Assembly: GCF_030684675.1 (NCBI RefSeq)
Contig: NZ_JAUXXZ010000044.1
Coordinates: 1 to 40,179 of the forward strand
DNA length: 40,179 nucleotides
DNA from: Daejeonella sp.
GTDB lineage: Bacteria; Bacteroidota; Bacteroidia; Sphingobacteriales; Sphingobacteriaceae
Direction: 5' to 3'
Part shown: positions 36,912-40,179 of the stretch, piece by piece
Numbering within the stretch: the first letter of the stretch is position 1
Layout: each line of letters opens with the position of its first letter
The notes under the pieces: generated by a model
Told to the model about the DNA's origin: nothing
What the model saw: only the letters and a program-made list of their open reading frames with translations
Database searches by the model: none
Position numbers and translations under genes: made by a program

Positions 36912-36955
36912 AGTGTTGTTTTTTGGTTTTTGTTGTTTTTGATTAGTAGGTTCAT
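36908..36955 (-). CDS. Possible 15-codon leader peptide overlapping susC
   Basis: A minimal frame, MNLLIKNNKNQKTTL, starts at the ATG inside leader-repeat copy 1 (36955) and stops at TGA, which overlaps the susC start codon as ATGA. Such an overlap is typical of translational coupling. It is a chance-compatible short frame, and its AT-rich Lys/Asn content is not informative. Confidence 0.25.
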   Translation of the reverse strand: MNLLIKNNKNQKTTL

Positions 36956-37007
36956 TTTTGGTTAGTTTTTGGTTCATTTTTGGTTAGTTGGTTTATTTTT
37001 GGTTAGT
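36949..37007. repeat. Three 18-bp repeats in the susC leader
   Basis: GGTTCATTTTTGGTTAGT occurs at 36949-36966 and 36971-36988, and as GGTTTATTTTTGGTTAGT at 36990-37007. On the susC mRNA this reads as A/C-rich, probably unstructured. Copies 1 and 2 each contain an ATG on the minus strand, one of which starts the possible leader peptide. The repeat lies 38-96 bases upstream of the chosen susC start. Confidence 0.85.
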
Positions 37008-37067
37008 AGTTGTTTCTTGAGAATCTGTAAATCTTAAGCTGGTTATTTTTAATTTTTTGATAGAATT

Positions 37068-38258
37068 TTATTCAAATTGGCTGTTTTCTACGACTAAACT
37101 GGCAGCAGCTAATAACTCTGCATTATCTGCCAGGGTAGATAACGCAATAGTTGTTTGGTCTGAAATACGGGGTATACAAAATTCATTAATGGCTTGCTGT
37201 ATTGCAGGAAGTAACATTTTACCTGCCCTTGCACCTCGTCCGCTGAGTACGATACATTCCGGATTCAGGATATGAATTAATGTGGACAAGCCTTTTCCTA
37301 GTTGAAAGCATCCGGCAGACAAAATTGATATTGCCAAAGGATCCTGTTGAATAACTGCATCTAAAAAATGATCGCCGTAGTGTTTTGATTTATCCTTAAA
37401 AAGCTTTTTCATGCTCGATTCGGCACCCTCTGCCAATGCCGCTTTTGCTTTTTCAACCATCACCCACAATGAAGTATCAACTTCCAGGCAACCTCTTTTA
37501 CCGCATGAACATAGATTATCGGTTTTTGAAAGCGGAATATGACTAAATTCCCCAGCATAGCCGGTACTGCCCCGGTACAAACTCCCTTTCAAAATTATTC
37601 CCAAACCAGTTCCCCATCCTACATTCACCACTAAGGCATCCTGCATCCCTTCTGCCTTTCCGAAATGAAGCTCGGCCAGGGTGATTAAGCTGGAATCGTT
37701 ATCGATAAAAACCGGTAAGGATAATTCTTCTGTCAGATAAGTACCTAAATTAGTTCCATTAGGTGTGGGTAAATGAGAATTATTAATCCCTTTTTCGGCA
37801 TTTACGAGTCCGGGCATGCCAATTCCGATTCCCATTAAAGATTTTCTATCTAAACCGGATTTTTGAATACTGGAATTTATAAAAGTGATGAGTTTACCAA
37901 CGGCCTGTTCATCTTCACTGATATTCAAATCGAGCAGCTGAATCGGCAATACAATCTCATTAGCCAGATTGAAAATCACCAGTCGGGTGATCAACTGGTC
38001 CATAGCCACAGCAACGATATATTTTTGCTTAGCCGGATTGATTAAATACATCAAGGGCCTGCGTCCGCCTGTTGAAGGAGCTAAGCCCTTTTTTTTAATG
38101 TATTTATCAGCAATTAATGTATTTACAGTAGAAGTAACCAGGGGCAAACTCCGTTGAGTAAGCTTACTCAAATCGGGTAAAGAAAGTGTCTTTTTGTAAT
38201 AAAGATATTTAATTATATCAGCTCTTAGCCGCTGATTATTTCCAATTTTTACTGACAT
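37068..38258 (-). CDS. ROK-family transcriptional regulator (NagC/XylR type)
   Basis: A 396-residue protein. The N-terminal winged helix (about 10-58) has a recognition-helix pattern SLPDLSKLTQRSLPLVTSTVNTL. The C-terminal ROK sugar-kinase-like domain has the phosphate-binding and catalytic region IDNDSSLITLAE (Asp188), the glycine loop NVGWGTGLG (212-220) and the ROK zinc site His240 and CSCGKRGC (Cys250, Cys252, Cys257). NagC-type regulators bind a sugar or sugar phosphate. It lies on the same strand directly upstream of susC (157 bases), so it is a strong candidate to control the transporter pair, perhaps as a repressor relieved by an imported sugar. Whether it retains kinase activity is unclear. 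Confidence 0.88.
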   Translation of the reverse strand: MSVKIGNNQRLRADIIKYLYYKKTLSLPDLSKLTQRSLPLVTSTVNTLIADKYIKKKGLAPSTGGRRPLMYLINPAKQKYIVAVAMDQLITRLVIFNLANEIVLPIQLLDLNISEDEQAVGKLITFINSSIQKSGLDRKSLMGIGIGMPGLVNAEKGINNSHLPTPNGTNLGTYLTEELSLPVFIDNDSSLITLAELHFGKAEGMQDALVVNVGWGTGLGIILKGSLYRGSTGYAGEFSHIPLSKTDNLCSCGKRGCLEVDTSLWVMVEKAKAALAEGAESSMKKLFKDKSKHYGDHFLDAVIQQDPLAISILSAGCFQLGKGLSTLIHILNPECIVLSGRGARAGKMLLPAIQQAINEFCIPRISDQTTIALSTLADNAELLAAASLVVENSQFE

Positions 38259-38850
38259 TCTGTGTTCTTCTTAAACAAACTTAATAAAATAAAATAAAAG
38301 AAAGCAAATCTTTATAATAATTTTATAAAGTAGGCTTAAGGGCCTTTAATGCATAATAAAGCAATATTAATTTTGCTTTGTTGTGTATTTGTAGAATAAA
38401 CAAGAGGTTTTTTGCGCCAATATAGCTTCAGCAATTTTTACTTGCTGCAGGTATTTAGGTTTGCTTACGATCTAAAATCTTATCGGGATTAAAGGACCGG
38501 CTAATGTAATTTCTAAATAAATGCCCTGCTCTTTGTTTGAATTCCGGGCCTTAAATTACCGTTAATCCATTTGTTAAAGAGTCAGGGCAATGCCTTAAAT
38601 AAATCACTGCTGCCAAATCTGAATTTTCTATAAGCTTCTTTGGTATTTAAATATTATTTGTTTTATAAAATGCGTGTAAAGCAAATGTGTCTGAACGAAT
38701 AGAGAGTTTTGGGAGGCTTGTTTATGATTTATTGATTAATAGTACTATGTCATGCATGGTATTATAAAATTTATATATTTATACCGGGGTATTAATCGGT
38801 CAGTAAGTTTGAAACCCTTATAAATTTTAAACAAGCAGAAAATTTAAAAT
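38259..38850. other. Long intergenic region between ROK gene and secreted protein
   Basis: A 592-base AT-rich gap between divergent genes. It must carry both promoters. No open frame longer than a few dozen codons, repeat, tRNA or clear hairpin terminator was recognised, and no match to the Bacteroidota -7/-33 promoter pattern could be settled by eye. Confidence 0.4.
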
Positions 38851-39261
38851 ATGAAAAGTATAATAATCACCTTATTTATTTCCCTTGCTGGGACATTAAG
38901 TACTTTCGCGCAATGCGAAGAGAATGCAGTGCTAAGCACATCAAAAACAAATCTGGCAGATCCATCCGGCAACCCGGTGGGGGTGAAGGACGAAAAAACC
39001 GTACTCAGATTTTCTAAGACAGTTATTCTACTCAATATAGACGGTGAGGACAGGGCTGAACTGAAGATCGTTTCTCAGAACTGCAATTGGACGGTACCTT
39101 ATAAAGAAGGAAAAAGTGTCATTAATGCGAAATTGAATGAAAGCGATTATACACTTACGATTGAGGGAAAAGATGGTAAGGTTAATCTACACGTTGTAAA
39201 AAATGAGTCGGATGACAGTATTCTTACGATGATGGTGGATAAATTCGAAAAAACAAATTAA
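38851..39261 (+). CDS. Small secreted hypothetical protein
   Basis: A 136-residue protein with a signal peptide (MKSIIITLFISLAGTLSTFAQ, cleaved after FAQ). The mature part has Cys22 and Cys75, alternating strands (VLRFSKTVILLNIDGEDRAELKIVSQ; YTLTIEGKDGKVNLHVVKN), suggesting a small periplasmic or secreted beta fold, and no known motif. It is a single gene ahead of the GIY-YIG/tRNA region. Confidence 0.6.
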   Translation: MKSIIITLFISLAGTLSTFAQCEENAVLSTSKTNLADPSGNPVGVKDEKTVLRFSKTVILLNIDGEDRAELKIVSQNCNWTVPYKEGKSVINAKLNESDYTLTIEGKDGKVNLHVVKNESDDSILTMMVDKFEKTN

Positions 39262-39302
39262 GATCTGCTGGTTGATTATTTAATAAGGGTTCGCTGTGCC
39301 TT

Positions 39303-39436
39303 TATGGCTCCTGGTTGGTGGCAAGATTAGCTTAATTATAAAAAGTGCTAAAAAGGGTCTTCAACAGTAGCGAGGAGCAGTCCCGATATCTACCGGGAGA
39401 AAGCCGTCCGCCCAGGGCGGATATGAATCGTGGGAT
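39303..39436 (-). repeat. tRNA-Met-derived hairpin repeat, copy A
   Basis: Reading from 39366, the + strand gives AGTAGCGAGGAGCAG (the 3' acceptor and T-stem edge of the tRNA at 39985), a hairpin TCCCGATA-tc-TACCGGGA (39381-39398), GAAAGCC, a hairpin TCCGCCC-a-GGGCGGA (39407-39421), then TATGAATC (anticodon loop). The flank 39303-39365 resembles the flank of copy B. It cannot fold as a normal tRNA. It lies directly downstream of the GIY-YIG gene. Confidence 0.7.
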
Positions 39437-39437
39437 T

Positions 39438-39695
39438 TTAATTGTCTTTCCGCAACTTAATCATATCCCAAATCTCAGCTCGTCCTTTTGCACCCTTTAA
39501 GTTTTTTTCTCTTTTCATCGCTTCAGCTTTACTTGTGTATTCTTCAGTGTAAATCAAGACCCATGGCCTGAACTGTATAGTCCATCCTTTGGAAGCAAAT
39601 ATATTATGTGATTTCAATCTGTTCTCGAGGTCAGAGGTAAATCCTATATAGATTTTATTATACGATGGAGAATGCAGAACATAAACAGTGAACAT
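39438..39695 (-). CDS. GIY-YIG nuclease (UPF0213/URI type)
   Basis: An 85-residue single-domain nuclease. The GIY motif appears as YVL (Tyr5), YIG at 16-18, catalytic Arg26 in DLENRLKSH with His30, and the metal-binding Glu63 in MKREKNLKG. All core residues of the YhbQ/URI branch are present and the length is normal for it. The family includes nucleases of unclear role and small mobile nuclease genes that are often multicopy in Bacteroidota. Its setting is unusual: it is flanked by two tRNA-Met-derived hairpin repeats (39303-39436 and 39755-39910) and sits close to an intact tRNA-Met gene. A role in spreading or rearranging these repeats is an inference. Confidence 0.88.
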   Translation of the reverse strand: MFTVYVLHSPSYNKIYIGFTSDLENRLKSHNIFASKGWTIQFRPWVLIYTEEYTSKAEAMKREKNLKGAKGRAEIWDMIKLRKDN

Positions 39696-39754
39696 AAATT
39701 AAATCTAACACTGCAAACTGTAATATAATTATAGTAGAATACTGTAATATTAAC

Positions 39755-39910
39755 TTTGGCGCATGGTTGGCGCACAAGATTGATAGAAATTAAGAAAGGC
39801 CCTAAAAGTGCCTTTCTACGTAGCGGGGAGCAGTCCCGATAGTTATCGGGAGAACTGCCTTCCGCCCCGGGCGGATATGAATCCTGCGCTCTAACCATTT
39901 GAGTTGTCCT
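39755..39910 (-). repeat. tRNA-Met-derived hairpin repeat, copy B
   Basis: GTAGCGGGGAGCAG (39820-39833) matches the tRNA 3' half, then TCCCGATA-gt-TATCGGGA (39834-39851), GAACTGCC (the tRNA T-loop block), TCCGCCC-c-GGGCGGA (39861-39875), and TATGAATCCTGCGCTCTAAC with ccat (39876-39899), identical to the tRNA anticodon and D-arm region. The far end has decayed (ttgagttgtcc). Upstream it has an AGAAAGGC/GCCTTTCT hairpin (39793-39817) where the real tRNA has its terminator, and a flank resembling that of copy A. Confidence 0.75.
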
Positions 39911-39949
39911 GTATATATAATTTAAATAATAAGTTTTGTAGATCAGTAG

Positions 39950-39982
39950 AAACAAAAAAAGCCACCCGAAGGTGGCTTTAAA
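39950..39982 (-). terminator. Terminator of tRNA-Met
   Basis: On the minus strand GCCACC-ttcg-GGTGGC followed by seven T residues, starting just after the tRNA 3' end. A textbook rho-independent terminator with a stable tetraloop. Confidence 0.88.
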
Positions 39983-39984
39983 AG

Positions 39985-40058
39985 TAGCGGGGAGCAGGAT
40001 CGAACTGCCGACCTCAGGGTTATGAATCCTGCGCTCTAACCATCTGAGCTACCCCGCC
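39985..40058 (-). tRNA. tRNA-Met (anticodon CAT)
   Basis: The minus strand folds as a complete cloverleaf: acceptor GGCGGGG/CCCCGCT, D-arm GCTC..GAGC, anticodon stem CAGGA/CCCTG (one A-C mismatch) with loop TTCATAA, variable AGGTC, and T-arm GGCAG-TTCGATC-CTGCT, with discriminator A. CCA is not encoded. The anticodon CAT allows elongator Met or, if lysidine-modified, Ile; the fold resembles elongator Met. It is followed by a strong terminator and preceded by repeat DNA. Confidence 0.88.
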
Positions 40059-40179
40059 ATACTATTTTATTTTACATTAAGTATCGAACTACCGTCCGCC
40101 CCGGGCGGATATGAATCCTGCTCCGCCTTCGGGCGGATACCCCGCCATACTATTTTATTTTACATTAAGTATCGAACTA
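40050..40179. repeat. 42-bp direct repeat, 88-bp period, at the window end
   Basis: The 42 bases at 40050-40091 (the tRNA's 5' end plus 33 bases of upstream DNA) recur exactly at 40138-40179, where the window ends. The 46 bases between them are the core of tRNA-like element C. The end of the window in an exact repeat copy suggests an assembly break in a longer tandem array. Confidence 0.85.
40079..40147 (-). pseudogene. tRNA-Met-like element C with arms replaced by hairpins
   Basis: Aligned to the neighbouring tRNA: the T-arm block ATCGAACTACC is kept; the variable arm and the 3' side of the anticodon stem are replaced by TCCGCCC-c-GGGCGGA (40095-40109); the anticodon block TATGAATCCTGC is kept (40110-40121); the D-arm is replaced by TCCGCC-ttcg-GGCGGA (40122-40137); and the 5' acceptor block TACCCCGCC is kept. 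It lacks the 3' acceptor strand, so it cannot be a normal tRNA. Confidence 0.75.

Noticed and set aside
39438-39695. Homing-intron endonuclease
   Set aside because: The protein is a stand-alone UPF0213-size nuclease and no group I intron features or split gene are visible.
39366-39910. Elements A and B as functional tRNA genes
   Set aside because: The T-arm and variable region are interrupted by 15-18-base hairpins and one acceptor end is missing or decayed; no cloverleaf forms.
39644-39955. An open frame of 103 codons on the minus strand overlapping the GIY-YIG start and copy B
   Set aside because: It translates repeat and tRNA-like DNA, has no domain or signal and overlaps a well-supported gene; it is a chance frame.

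Overview
The window looks like a piece of a Bacteroidota chromosome, most likely from the Sphingobacteriaceae (Pedobacter-like). The signs are a SusC/SusD pair, many outer-membrane barrels and lipoproteins, a BlaI/M56/TonB-receptor operon, DUF6266 and DUF2652 proteins, AT-rich intergenic DNA and no Shine-Dalgarno-like start sites. Genus is an inference. The odd length, and repeats lying at both ends, suggest this is a whole contig whose ends broke in repeats.

Layout. 1-1.6 kb: a DUF1796-type gene between two copies of a hairpin-rich repeat. 1.6-8 kb: a secreted S8 protease converges on a two-gene operon on the minus strand, a SdiA-regulated-type lipoprotein followed by a very large metallophosphatase / kinase-like / outer-membrane barrel fusion. 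8.2-10 kb: an HD-domain protein fused to a Pycsar-effector-type membrane domain, tail to tail with a cyclase-like DUF2652 protein. 10.2-11 kb: a relic of a second S8 protease and a small barrel protein. 11.4-14.9 kb: PEP synthase divergent from an AraC-family regulator. 15-18.4 kb: a vanadium haloperoxidase/PAP2-like lipoprotein with an outer-membrane protein, then an unknown membrane-anchored protein. 18.6-24.6 kb: a two-headed Tat-exported hydrolase, a PEGA-repeat protein and a parallel beta-helix protein. 24.8-29 kb: the blaI-M56-receptor operon with a clear palindromic operator. 29-31.8 kb: an unknown lipoprotein, a patatin-like phospholipase and a short DUF6266-like protein. 31.9-38.3 kb: ROK regulator, SusC and SusD, an uptake locus without glycoside hydrolases in view. 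38.8-40.2 kb: a small secreted protein, then a GIY-YIG nuclease gene amid tRNA-Met-derived repeats next to an intact tRNA-Met.

Most genes serve the cell envelope: surface nutrient uptake, secreted hydrolysis and envelope sensing. The most unusual parts are (i) the right-hand end, where tRNA-Met-like copies have whole arms replaced by perfect GC-rich hairpins and two such copies flank a GIY-YIG gene; (ii) the phosphatase/kinase-like/barrel fusion; and (iii) the HD-Pycsar-effector / DUF2652 pair. No prophage, CRISPR array, insertion sequence or rRNA gene was recognised.
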